This document shows positions 49,697 through 59,300 of a DNA stretch of 64,000 nucleotides, one piece after another; position 1 is the first letter of the stretch; each line of letters opens with the position of its first letter. Below the pieces are notes generated by a model, which was given only the letters and a program-made list of their open reading frames with translations, ran no database searches and was not told where the DNA came from. Made by a program: the position numbers and the translations under genes. This DNA is from Eumeta japonica (Eukaryota > Arthropoda > Insecta > Lepidoptera > Psychidae). Location: contig BGZK01000140.1 in the NCBI GenBank assembly GCA_005406025.1, positions 1 through 64,000 on the forward strand, in the 5' to 3' direction.

Positions 49697-50188
49697 TCTG
49701 AGCGTGCTGACGAGCTTGCCAGGAACGCCGCCCTCAAAAAGAAGACAGCAGCGGATTACGATCATTTTCCGCTGTCGTACGCCAAAAAAGCGATCAGGGC
49801 AGCGAGCCTGGACGAGTGACAGCAGCGATACACCGAGGGAGGCACTGGTGAAATAACCAAGTGCTTCTTTCCCCGGGTGGAAGAGGCGTACAGGATCCTC
49901 TCGCGAGTCCCGATGACGCCCCTGTTAGCGCAAACCCTAACGGAACACGGCGGATTCGCTCAGTACCTGAATAGGTTTAAGCTGAAGGATTCGCCGTACC
50001 GCGCTTGCGCCCCTGATAAGGTCCAGGACGTACTGCACGTTCTTGAAGAGTGTCCAATCTTCGCCAGAGAACGTGCAGAGAACGAGGCGGGCACCAGTGT
50101 CATGGTTGCAAGGCATGGTTTTCCGGGTCTCCTAAACGATAAACAAAATAGAGCTGTGTTTTTGAAGTTCTGCGAGCGGGTCACATGA
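49697..50188 (+). pseudogene. R1-clade LINE, C-terminal region of ORF2 (5'-truncated)
   Basis: One frame runs for 164 codons from an ERADELARNAALKKKTAADY start. It continues through TKCFFPRVEEAYRILSRVPM, then LAQTLTEHGGFAQYLNRFKL and KDSPYRAC, to a Cys-x-x-(x)-His-Val-Leu-Glu-Glu-Cys segment and a FLKFCERVT end at 50188. This is the RNase H-to-zinc-knuckle C-terminus of R1-type (R1/TRAS/SART group) non-LTR elements. A single in-frame TGA at 49817-49819 stands where a Trp codon would fit (TGG to TGA). Otherwise the frame is undamaged, so this is one of the younger insertions in the window. The 5' truncation abuts the MITE end. Confidence 0.82.
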
Positions 50189-51030
50189 CGATGTAATATA
50201 TATAATGACTCTAAAATATATGGAAGCAAGCAATTACAAGATACATAGCATCAACAAACTAATAGAATGTTGAGGTAGATAAAAAACAACCCGAATTTGG
50301 CGGGAGATGGTGCAAAATTAATATTGTGCTAAACTAATAAGGCCTAAATTTATAAATGAAGAGAAGGCGGATTAAATAAAGTGTCAGTTACGTACATGAA
50401 TGACAGTGAAAATGTTTAACGGTACAAAAAACGTCAAAACATCTATACAATAAGTGTAATTAGTAATAAGATATTAATGTATAATATTAAAAGAATGGGA
50501 CAATGGCAGTGATGTATATATAAAATAAGGAATATGTATAGATGTAAGCAGCTAGTAAATAAGATATAAATTCCCTGCCAAACTGAATGAAAGGCTGCAC
50601 GAATCATGATGAATAAATCTGAGAACAAGAATATAAGGGCTGTCGCGAAATGTGTGATAGGGGAGGATGCAAAAAAAAAACCTCTAACCTCCAGATTAGG
50701 AACCATCGACCCAACTCATCAATAGCTCTCTGAAGATAAGGGTATATATTTTGGAGTCACCTACCTCGCGTGTACGTCGCAGAACAAAGTAACTATTACA
50801 AATGTAATTGGGAATGACGTGTATAAAGCGATCTGGGACTAACAAGAACGTAAAGTTTGTTTATGATTCCTACGCACCCATACCCTATTGAAGGTCTTAG
50901 CCAGATCAAAAAGACAGCTACGGCTTTTTGATTGGTTTTAAAACTCTCCATAATGTTTTCGACGAGACAGAGGGCTAGTTGTTGGTATAAATACATAAAG
51001 CGGAAGCCGAACTGTTTGTCGCGTGGGAAA
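50189..51030. other. Probable LINE 3' UTR and unassigned sequence
   Basis: AT-rich sequence following the R1-type ORF without recognisable genes. The first part is likely the element's 3' UTR; where it ends is unclear. A short A-run at about 50672 could mark an element end. Confidence 0.35.
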
Positions 51031-51034
51031 ATAT

Positions 51035-51690
51035 TCATTGATTATTAACTAGGCTTACCGACCCAGTATTGGATGTAAGAGAGATAACTTTGGGCGAGTT
51101 AAAATTTATTATTTTTATCGCGTCTACGAGTGAGGAGTGCTCGATGAGGCATATCAGTTTTTCCGTCGGGTTCGCGGGGGCGCGGAATTTTTTCGCGAGC
51201 TCATTAGTGTCAATAATAGATATTATTGACATTAAATGGTTAAGATTGTCCGCGGCGGACGTCTGATATGTTTCATTGCGGGCGGGAAGCTGCGTGGTCC
51301 AGCCGCTGCGCGGGTGTAACTTAGCGTGGACGAGACCACGCGCAGCACCGGAGGCGAACGGCCAGGGGGTCAAAACGGGCGGAGCCGACATTGGCGGCGG
51401 CGCGGTGGATGGCGGTACGGGGGGAGCAGCGACCGACGGAGAAGAAGCTAGAAGAAGAAGAAGGGAAGCAGCCCACCGCAGAGGGTGAAGCTCGTTTGGT
51501 ACGTCCTCCACGTTGGTCGACTTCGAGCCGAATTTGAAGAGCGTCGTCGTCGTTGTTTGAAGAAAGAAGACCTGTCGGTCGTTGCATTTGTACTGTCCTG
51601 ACGTTCGGAGTGTCCACAAGCGGATTAGCTACGAGCGTCGTTCGCGCGTCGAGTGGCCGCGCACATAAACAGTTGCTCCGGCGTGGGCGC
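51035..51690 (-). pseudogene. Jockey-like LINE ORF1 (Gag-like) remnant
   Basis: The minus-strand frame ending at 51035 includes NLNHLMSIISIIDTNELAKK, then a FRAPANPTEKLICLIEHSSL stretch and VDAIK. This is the C-terminal pattern of ORF1 nucleic-acid-binding proteins of moth Jockey-type LINEs. Upstream, a YVRGHSTR-like segment near 51660 may be the remains of a CCHC knuckle region, and between them is an Ala/Pro-rich, GC-rich low-complexity linker. Frames change along the way, so it is not intact. Confidence 0.5.
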
Positions 51691-52250
51691 CGAAAATGGA
51701 ATTTTTATATTCCTATCTTCGTTTGAAACGTCATACGTCATACGTAACGACACAGGAAACGCCGTTGTCACGGTGATATAGTTTCTGGTAAAGCGCCGTC
51801 CGCGTGCAGGCTGCCCGCGTCCCGCCCGTGGTGAGCTCGCATAGCTCCGGGTATCCGCAGCGCGCCCATCAGCGCTACACGCGTCGTCGTGCCGAGTCCT
51901 TTCCCCGCGCTCCGCACCGCCTCGGGTGCGTGAAACGTCTTTTTAGGGTCGGCGACCCACCAGTTCACCATCACTCCCAGAGACGGCCGTGACGGTCGAG
52001 GACGATGTCAGTGTACCGACTGACAACTCCTCTTGATCTCCAGCTGTCTCGGGAAATCTTCAAGTTTGGACCCCCTGAAATGGGGCCATCACCACTGGAC
52101 CGTCAGGGTCGTATCCCCGACGAGAAGACTCTCGGGCATGAGGCAACATAAGTTCTCCGTCCCGTCATACACCCGCAAATAGGGTGTGGAAGACCCACGA
52201 ACGAACGGGGCCGTTTTGATTCAATTGGTATAAATTTGACCCGTCTAATT
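51691..52250. other. GC-rich unassigned block
   Basis: 51780-51960 is GC-rich with overlapping frames on both strands. 52020-52210 contains GACCCCCTGAAATGGGGCCA (a CCCC/GGGG hairpin) and GAAGACTCTCGGGCATGAGG. It may be LINE ORF1 or UTR sequence, but I cannot support a call. Confidence 0.3.
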
Positions 52251-52254
52251 AGTC

Positions 52255-52425
52255 GCTCTTTCAGTTAAATCTGAATAGATAAATATAGCCTGATAAAGTT
52301 TTATATTCTTGAGACTTTGTAATTTTGACCAATTCTAATTGCAAAATGCATATTCACATCTGATTTGGATTTATATTTACATATAATGATGGTCGTCTAG
52401 TGATGCACCTTTACTCATGTGCATG
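52255..52425. repeat. Dispersed repeat, inverted relative of 8135-8295
   Basis: TATTCTTGAGACTTTGTAAT through TTCTAATTGCAAAATGCATA to GGTCGTCTAGTGATGCACCT matches the reverse complement of 8135-8295. Similarity stops next to TTTACT in both. Confidence 0.55.
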
Positions 52426-52499
52426 TAAACTTTTATCACAGTATAACATGCATATCAGTAAGTACACCACCTTATATGTTGCATTTTGTGTAATTCTTA

Positions 52500-52714
52500 C
52501 AATTTCATTCACGCAAGTGACTTGTGAGAAACGATTTTCAGCGTTGAAGCGCATTATAACGAGACTTCGCTCTCTACGGGGGCAAGAACTGTTGGATTCG
52601 TTGATAATATTAAACACAGAATCGAATCTAATCAAGGATAACGAGAACAGCAGCTTTTATGATCGAGTCATTACCTGCTTAGCTGAAAGTTCTCCTCTTT
52701 TAAAAAAATGTTGA
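52500..52714 (+). pseudogene. hAT transposase, C-terminal dimerisation region (fragment)
   Basis: An open frame ending at 52714 contains TISFTQVTCEKRFSALKRII followed by TRLRSLRGQELLDSLIILNTE. This is the hAT C-terminal dimerisation motif, where the usual pattern is a (V/A)-x-CER-x-FS-x-(L/M)-K core, then LR, then L-x-x-L-x-x-L-x-I. The rest of the transposase is absent upstream. A hAT-type 3' terminus lies downstream on the same strand at 53283, consistent with one truncated element. Confidence 0.75.
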
Positions 52715-53283
52715 TTGGCTAGCTTTGTAAATATAATTTGTTATACTTATTATTTTATTTTATTATTGATTGAGATGTCCAACAGCTTATATTTAATATA
52801 TATGATTGAATTGTGTTATATATAATACAAAACGCAATAATAGGACATCATTGGCAAAGTAACCAAGCACTCAGTGGTGCTTGGTAACTTGGTTGCAATT
52901 TTATGTAAGTGTAATTTAAAAACAAAAACAATATTTAAAGGTATGTAGTAGATAATATACATGTGTATTAAAAACTAGGAAAATAAAATATAACCTACAG
53001 CCCAATAGTGTTAGAGGAGAGACTATATAATTAATATCAGTCTATTGTATCCAACAATTTACAAAGAACGCCTTTCTTAAATGTGTGTTTAATATAATTA
53101 ATAATTATTGGAATATCGTATACCTAATAATTTAATACATCGTTGATAATTAAATTTTATATTTAGTTTATCTCAATTTGTGTATCTCAGTATTTTCAGA
53201 TAGTATCCCATCTACCATCATCTAGTTTCGGGCCCCGGGCTTATGGTCAGCCACCCGGGCCCTTCCAGCCCAGTCCGACACTG
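52715..53283 (+). mobile_element. 3' part of a hAT element with its terminal repeat
   Basis: The sequence ends at 53283 with CAGCCCAGTCCGACACTG. Read inward on the minus strand this starts CAGTGTCGGACTGGGCTGGA and continues with GGGCCCGGGTGG, the form of a hAT terminal inverted repeat (CAGTG-). The opposite terminus was not found nearby, so the copy is truncated. Its end falls exactly where homology between the two inverted-repeat arms begins. Confidence 0.6.
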
Positions 53284-54644
53284 GACAGACAGACACACGA
53301 ATGATTCTATATGTTTTTGCATTTGGAAGTAAGGAACCCTAAATATCTGCCGATCGTGTTAATATTGTTAAGAAGTAATGGGGCAAGCATAAATGTGGAC
53401 ATTTAAAATCAAAACGACCACCAGTTTAAGTACATCTTATACAGATGAAGTGTTTGTATGTTTTAACGAGGTGATTTTTGAAACTACACTTTGATTTCAA
53501 TAATTATTTTTACCTCAGATGGCCCTTTTATTGATGGAGGCTACAGCCATTATAGTTTTAAATATTATTTTAATGTTTTATATTTCTTCGCATTCATGTG
53601 TGCTGTGAAACAAGACAAGTCGGTATATCCTTTGTGATTTGTCTTTTTGTTTTTTTGAATATCTTTCAGATGGTATTGTCAGTCATCAGACAGTATACAT
53701 CATCAGTCAATAATCATTGTTTATAATAATACCGTGTTTAAAACAGACGAGTATAATATAAATTTAGCGCAGACGAACTGCGGGGCACAGTTATAATATG
53801 CATTAGCAAAATGTGGTTCCTTTGTTTTTCTGCAGGGTCAAATTTTACACACTGTGCATTTAAGTAGAACATGCTTAGAATATAGGCTATGTTTTATAGC
53901 GCTATCAGGGTCGGGAACGCGATTGGAAGTCGAATCATGATCGGGATTCATTTTTCACAAGAAATGAAAATAATACTGTGATCTAGAGTGGGTTCGAAAT
54001 TGGCGCTGAAAACACAACTGATAGAATCCGATTGCGGGACGGAAGATCGGATTCTAGAGCAAAGGCTATGGAGATCTAGATGAGGAACGACTTTGTGAAT
54101 GGGATTAAGATAGAAATTAGAACTGATATATCACACGAAAAAAAGCTATTCCATATCCACGCGGGCAAAGCCGCGAGGGCTCTTCAATTACAGCCAGTAT
54201 ACGCGAAATTGCGATATTCACGTTTAAAGACAGAGACACCAGAGAATACTTGATTTTTTTAACCAAGGCGTCCGGCGACGGCTGCCGAGTCCGTGTCGTT
54301 CGTATTCGGATATCGTCTTGCTCCTCGAGTCCGCCCGCGCGGGTGCCGTAGCTGAACCAATGCGAATGAACAGAAAATAAAATCAAACGTAGCTTTAGAG
54401 CGTTGTCTCGTAGAATTTTGAGGTGATCGCGTCGGTTCTACGCTAGTGTAGGTATATCATTTAAATATGTCGCTGTGTCACGTGTGAATAATATTTCACT
54501 TATTTGTAAAATGATATCTTTATCAAGTAATTCGCAGATTCTCTTCACTAATTAAATACATCGTAAATTAATTTTAAAACTAATAACGAATTATGTTCTA
54601 TATTAAGAACTATTTATGTAACTTTTCAAGTATTACATTCAAGC

Positions 54645-54991
54645 TGTGCACGACAGAATAAATAATACAGATACAATATTATAATAGTATAAGAAACTAT
54701 GTAATAAATAATATGTAACATATAAAATGATAGCATTGTAAAATAGAATAATTATAATATGGTAAATAAAGTCGCATAACCCCCACTCCACTGCCGGACG
54801 CCCGCCCCTTTTTTCGCATCTGTCACGCCGGCCGAGCGCCCTCTGTCGCATGTATATAAACAGGCGCTCGACCTGCATTAAGGCAATCTCATCGAGACAG
54901 GCATCAAGAGAAGAGCTCCGAATAGTGGTGTGGGAAATAAAGTGAAATCAGTGTTTTACTGAAAACCAGCCTAGAGTCGGCATCCCCGACA
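54645..54991 (+). mobile_element. Solo LTR with intact 5-bp target duplication
   Basis: It begins TGTGCACGACAG and ends CCCCGACA (TG...CA ends). It is flanked by CAAGC at 54640-54644 and 54992-54996. The left arm of the inverted repeat shows the empty site with a single CAAGC. Inside are a TATATAAA box at 54853-54860, a likely start region about 25-35 bases on, and AATAAA at 54936-54941, which together give a U3-R-U5 layout. There is no internal coding region, so the retrotransposon body was lost by LTR-LTR recombination. A 5-bp duplication fits Bel-Pao, Gypsy or Copia types; I cannot choose. Confidence 0.88.
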
Positions 54992-55400
54992 CAAGCGTTG
55001 TATCAAATACGAGTAAAAGCAAAAAGCACCACCTCGTATCAAACTAAACGAAACCCGACCTTCGTTATTTTCGTGCGCTTTGAAATAATTGTATTGTAAT
55101 AGCCTAGTTTAGTCGTCGTACGTTTTTAACACATCCATCGTCATTATAACCATAAATCTATTTTGGACCGAGGTAATATTGAAATGATTACCTGTAACAA
55201 AGGAATATAACAATGAATTTACCAAACATAATCAGTGTTCCGACCTTGAAAACTAGAGCTAGCAGAAGTGGTGCACAGACTAAACATTTGTACTCGCTGA
55301 ATATGCAGAGTATAATTTTGCTTCCAGTTCCACCACATTTGACGTCGTAGCCTGTGACCCGGATCTAGACGTGTAAGCGGTCGTTAGTGTTGAAAATTCC

Positions 55401-55536
55401 GAGCATAACCGTCATACGAACATAACCGTGATACAAGCATAACCGTCATACGAGCATAACCGTCATACGAGCATAACCGTCATACGAGCATAACCGTCAT
55501 ACGAGTATAACCCTCATACGAGCATAACCCTCATAC
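55401..55536. repeat. 17-bp minisatellite, eight units
   Basis: Eight consecutive 17-bp units of GAGCATAACCGTCATAC type. Most are identical, with variants GAACATAACCGTGATAC and GAGTATAACCCTCATAC. The homologous place in the left arm (near 2240-2260) has a single unit, so the array grew after the arms separated. Confidence 0.92.
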
Positions 55537-55867
55537 GAGCACATGACGGAAAAGGCTAGCTGTGCCTCGTTGATGATCGAGTTCGCGATCCTACACGGAC
55601 TTTCGAATATTTGCGCTCTTCGTTGGGGCGTTTATGTGCACACATTGAATCGTTTTGTACGTGCGATATCGTGAGCGACAGTTTATTATCGCTCAATGTG
55701 TATAGCGATATCGTGTCGGCAATCTAGTTGTTATCTGTACCATTAACTTGTATGATGACGTAACTTTTTTTATTGTTTTTCAGACTAATTACTTGAGAGT
55801 TGTCACGTTTTATAAGATGACTTGTTTTTGAGATAGTTCAGGAAATATTTAGCATATCGAGGCCTTC

Positions 55868-56083
55868 ACGCAGATAGGGCGTAAATACAAACATGCAAAA
55901 TTGACTTTTTGAGTCGGATTTCTTCATTTAATTGTACATGAAATGTAATATTAGTACCTTCTACTAAGTAAAATTACATAATTATTACACTTTCAAGTAA
56001 AGATTTATCGCAGAATTACCTTCAAAACATTTTATTTTACTTCTCCTGTAAAATTACCTTTTTGTAGTTACGCCCTATCTGCA
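55868..56083. mobile_element. Short TIR element (right-arm copy)
   Basis: This is the counterpart of 1685-1910, with ends ACGCAGATAGGGCGTA and TACGCCCTATCTGCAT. One TIR base has changed relative to the left copy. Confidence 0.6.
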
Positions 56084-56559
56084 TAAAGCCTTCAATGTAT
56101 GCTTAAATGGTAGATAATTGATATTATTATCTGAATGTGTACAATTGAGCTTTCAATTAAAGCTTTTCACAAAGAATACGTTTTGTCAATTATGCAAAGC
56201 AGGAAAGCGGCGGAGAGGAACGGCTAGGAAGCGCTGAATCTGCGCATTGACTGCGTCAGTTGCAAGCGACTCGGGACGCAGAGTATCGTTGTACTGTTTT
56301 TGTCTTTTATACCTTGCTCAAGTCACAAACGAACGAACGACCTCTCTTACTAATTTTATTAGTAAACATTTTCTTTTCTGATTAAACTATTATATTAAGA
56401 GAAACTACACCGACTTCACCCTCCTACGGCGGTAACAGATGTTTGTGGATACGATGATGCTGTTTTGTATCAAGCTTTTTGGAATCATAGTACATCTCTA
56501 GAAATTAACACATTGTCCTTGATAATATAAACTCACGCCTATTTCTCATAAGGGTAGGC

Positions 56560-56795
56560 AGAGTCTATAGATGTCCACACGGACAATCTTTGCACATCTC
56601 TCTTGCGTCACTGACATCCATCAATCTTCTCATGCGAGCTTGTCGGTTTCGGGTGTTTAAAAATTGGACTTTATTTAATATGCCACCAATATGGTCCGCA
56701 TAGTATTTTCTAGGACGGCCCTCGCCGACCTTTCCGTCACACACATTCGCTCTATATATTTGTTTCGTCAGTCTACTTTTATTCTGTAGACTCTA
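56560..56795 (-). pseudogene. RTE-like LINE C-terminal fragment
   Basis: The minus-strand reading contains LTKQIYRANVCDGKVGEGRP followed by RKYYADHIGGILNKVQF and a tail with NRQARMRRLMDVSDAREM. This is the best-preserved RTE-type tail in the window, yet it stops short of a complete ORF. It spans the outer edge of the right inverted-repeat arm. Confidence 0.75.
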
Positions 56796-56808
56796 TATTA
56801 AAAAAATT

Positions 56809-56844
56809 TATTCTGCCTTTCCATATATATGGAAAGGCAGAATA
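56809..56844. repeat. 36-bp perfect palindrome
   Basis: TATTCTGCCTTTCCATAT is followed directly by its exact reverse complement, with no spacer, and is embedded in A/T runs. It sits just outside the right inverted-repeat arm. It may be a replication-slippage or break-repair scar. Confidence 0.9.
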
Positions 56845-57369
56845 TTTTTTTTTTATTATTATATTAATTATTTATTTAATTAATTATTATTAATTTATTA
56901 TTATATTATATTAAATCTTATTTTTTTCAATAAAATATTTTTGTCTGTTAAACGATTCGGTTAATTTAGTTACCATATTATATAGTGAACTAGATGTCAC
57001 CCGCCCGCTTCGTTGGGTGATGTGGGTTACGAAAGTAAGTAAATAAAAAAGATCGGGCAAATGTGAATGAAACTCGAACTCGAGGGTGCCGCTCAAATTC
57101 ATTGTGTATGTAGAGTTTCGGTGATTTTTGTCGGTTTTTGACATCGATACTGGCGAGATGTTGGTCCTGGAAATTCCGAAAATTTTGCTATTTTTTAAAG
57201 AAATATTCGATTTTTCATATAAATATCATTACATATAATATCATTACATATAATATTGTTCTATATCACGGTCCATACTCCAATTGCAAGTGTAAGTTTA
57301 TAATCAAAAAACGATTCTTCCACGTGATACAACTACAAATTATCGACTTTCAACATTTTTCCCTTCTTA
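56845..57369. other. Non-coding stretch, nothing recognised
   Basis: AT-rich sequence. CACCCGCCCGCTTCGTTGGG near 57000 resembles a motif common in moth repeats. Confidence 0.35.
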
Positions 57370-57660
57370 TGCTATGAGATCCTTTTTCTTGTCAATTTTA
57401 GTAATTCTAGGCCAATGGGCAATATAGGTTTTGATTTACTTGCGAGTTTCATAATATAAGGCGCGAATGGTCGTATTTTGACCGTAAGTCGATTTAGAAG
57501 CTCCTTTTTTTACAGCTACAACCGCAGACAAAAGTATTTGATGCTAATTTCAACTCGATACCTTTACGAATTTCTAAGGAAAAGGTTCCTGATAGACGGA
57601 CGGGCAACGGAGTGATTCTATAAGAGTTCCTTTTTATTGAAGTAGTGCGAAGCTTTAAAA
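57370..57660 (+). repeat. Partial copy of the 181-1189 dispersed repeat
   Basis: It shares GGTTTTGATTTACTTGCGAG, the A-rich/T-rich spacing, TTTACAGCTACA, CGATACCTTTACGAATTTCT, GATAGACGGACGGG and GAGTGATTCTATAAGAGTTC with the third internal unit and tail of 181-1189. It is 5'-truncated. Confidence 0.65.
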
Positions 57661-58799
57661 ATGATGAAGTATGTATACAGAATTAAAAGAAACTTACAGC
57701 CCAAGACTATGTACAAACGACTATGCGTTGGAACGTCAAGTCTTATGACATATTTATTTTATATATACGAAGATAACAGGCCCTATAAACATAATTAGGT
57801 ACAGCTTGAGTTAATCACGCATGTAATACATTTGAGTACGAGATAACAATTTTTCATGCCACGCAATACAAGGGAATCATTTGAAACAATTTAAAACTCC
57901 ATCATTTTAATTGTAATAATATCATTGCATTAGTAACTATATAGTATTGCAATGCAAACCAGGCGAAATGAGGAGTATTGTGGCAATTTCATTTTTTGTT
58001 GTCATTATAAGTCTAATAAAACGTGAGGGTAGGCAGACATCGGTGGTCAGATTCGAATGGACTATTTTACGAGTGCATTAATTGTTCATCTTCTATTCAT
58101 CTTAATGTTTGACAGATAACGTTATTTCATAATGTTTTAACTGGCCAGTAAATATTTGAATATAAAATAGTAAGTAATTATCGGGCAATAGATTTGATAT
58201 GTTGTGTGATCCAACTTAAAATACTGACAGACTTTCCTGTAAATTGCGAATGAGACTGAAAATAAGACCAGGAGTGTAAAAACGGTATTCATCCAACGGT
58301 ATTCATCCAAAGGATGAGATTCGAGGACCAAAGACCTTGGCCAAGGACCAAAAGATTCTCTAATTTTAGCAATCCGAAAATAGCTTAGGTATTAAATATT
58401 TTGTTCGTTTGCAGTTTGAGCAGCGGACCGGTAGAGGCACCACTATCACTAAACAGAGCCCCATTGCCTACGATAGAACCGATGCGGGATAAACTGGTTT
58501 GAAATGCGTAGAGGCAGGGATTGTAGCACCAGCGTGGGCTATTAAGGGTTAGCTGTTTGTATGATTTAAGAGAATACGAATATGGACCAGGAATGGGTAA
58601 ACTATCTGTTATCTGCCTCTTGTACTGTATACTTGCGCTTTCTGTGTGCGATTAGCCGAGAACCCGAATAGTAAGAAGAAAAGGGACAAAAGGTTATACC
58701 AAGAAAACTGAATGCTCTCAATCATGTGTAAAAGGGAGAAGAGTAGAACAAGCGAAAAGGTCGATATATTTGGGTTGTTTGCTTACAAACGACGGAAAA
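57661..58799. other. Non-coding stretch, nothing recognised
   Basis: AT-rich. A short direct repeat (ACGGTATTCATCCA twice near 58280-58310) is visible. Confidence 0.35.
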
Positions 58800-59300
58800 C
58801 ATAATTATATGACGTATTGGAAGAAGAGCCAATGCGGGTAATAAAGTGAATGGGGCCATGCTTGTTCTTATAAATAGCAAGTATCTCAATACAAGGGCGT
58901 TTGACTAAATGTAATGAACTCTTCGTCCCTTGGCTTGTGTGTATACGGCAGTGCATGTTGGATTTATCAGAAGAAGCATGAAAAGGATCAATGCAGTAGA
59001 GGTGTAATACCTCCGTAGTATGTGTGGAATGTTCTTGAAAGTTGTGTTGACTAAAAGGTCCAAAAATGTATGTTGCTAACGAAAGAAATCCATAGAGTGA
59101 ATATGTGCGGTGAGGAGTTCGGCGAGGAGCCTGGATATCTAGACCTAGACGCCTTATACATACCATATCATTGACATATAAAAGAGGGGCTAAACTTTAA
59201 GCACGAAAGCGACGAGCTCGCGTGAAATGATTCCACCCTGACGCGATGTATGATATTCGCCTACTTTTCTAGGGCATACGTGTGAGCTTATAAATAGATA
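58800..59300 (+). pseudogene. RTE-like LINE fragment
   Basis: A reading across frames gives RVIKVNGAMLVLINSKYLNT, a short Cys-Met-Leu segment where the family reads L-YGSE-W, then RINAVE-like and CVEC segments, and near 59100 INRVNMCGEEFGEEPG. It is heavily decayed and partly deleted. Related to the copies at 31600-32420. Confidence 0.6.

Larger units (their letters stand above)
53284..56660. repeat. Right arm of the long inverted repeat
   Basis: This is the reverse complement of 1-3990 apart from three lineage-specific changes: it lacks the 181-1189 insertion, it has gained a solo LTR at 54645-54991, and it has a 17-bp minisatellite at 55401-55536 where the left arm has one unit. The outer edge continues into RTE-like LINE sequence. 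Because both arms carry changes the other lacks, they have existed as separate copies for some time. Confidence 0.93.

Noticed and set aside
4284..52425. Several repeat pairs (4284/49401, 8135/52255, 8885/44763) are inverted relative to each other, hinting at a whole-window inverted duplication
   Set aside because: Their positions are not symmetric around one centre (8135 and 52255 break the order), the sequences between them are unrelated, and each pair has transposon-like or repeat-like ends. They are better explained as separate copies of dispersed families.
1..56660. Treating the inverted-repeat arms as the termini of one giant DNA transposon (Polinton/Maverick-like)
   Set aside because: The interior holds host exons, a host-like gene and many unrelated repeats. 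No integrase, DNA polymerase B, ATPase or capsid-type gene is seen, and arm divergence is too high for a recent mobile unit.
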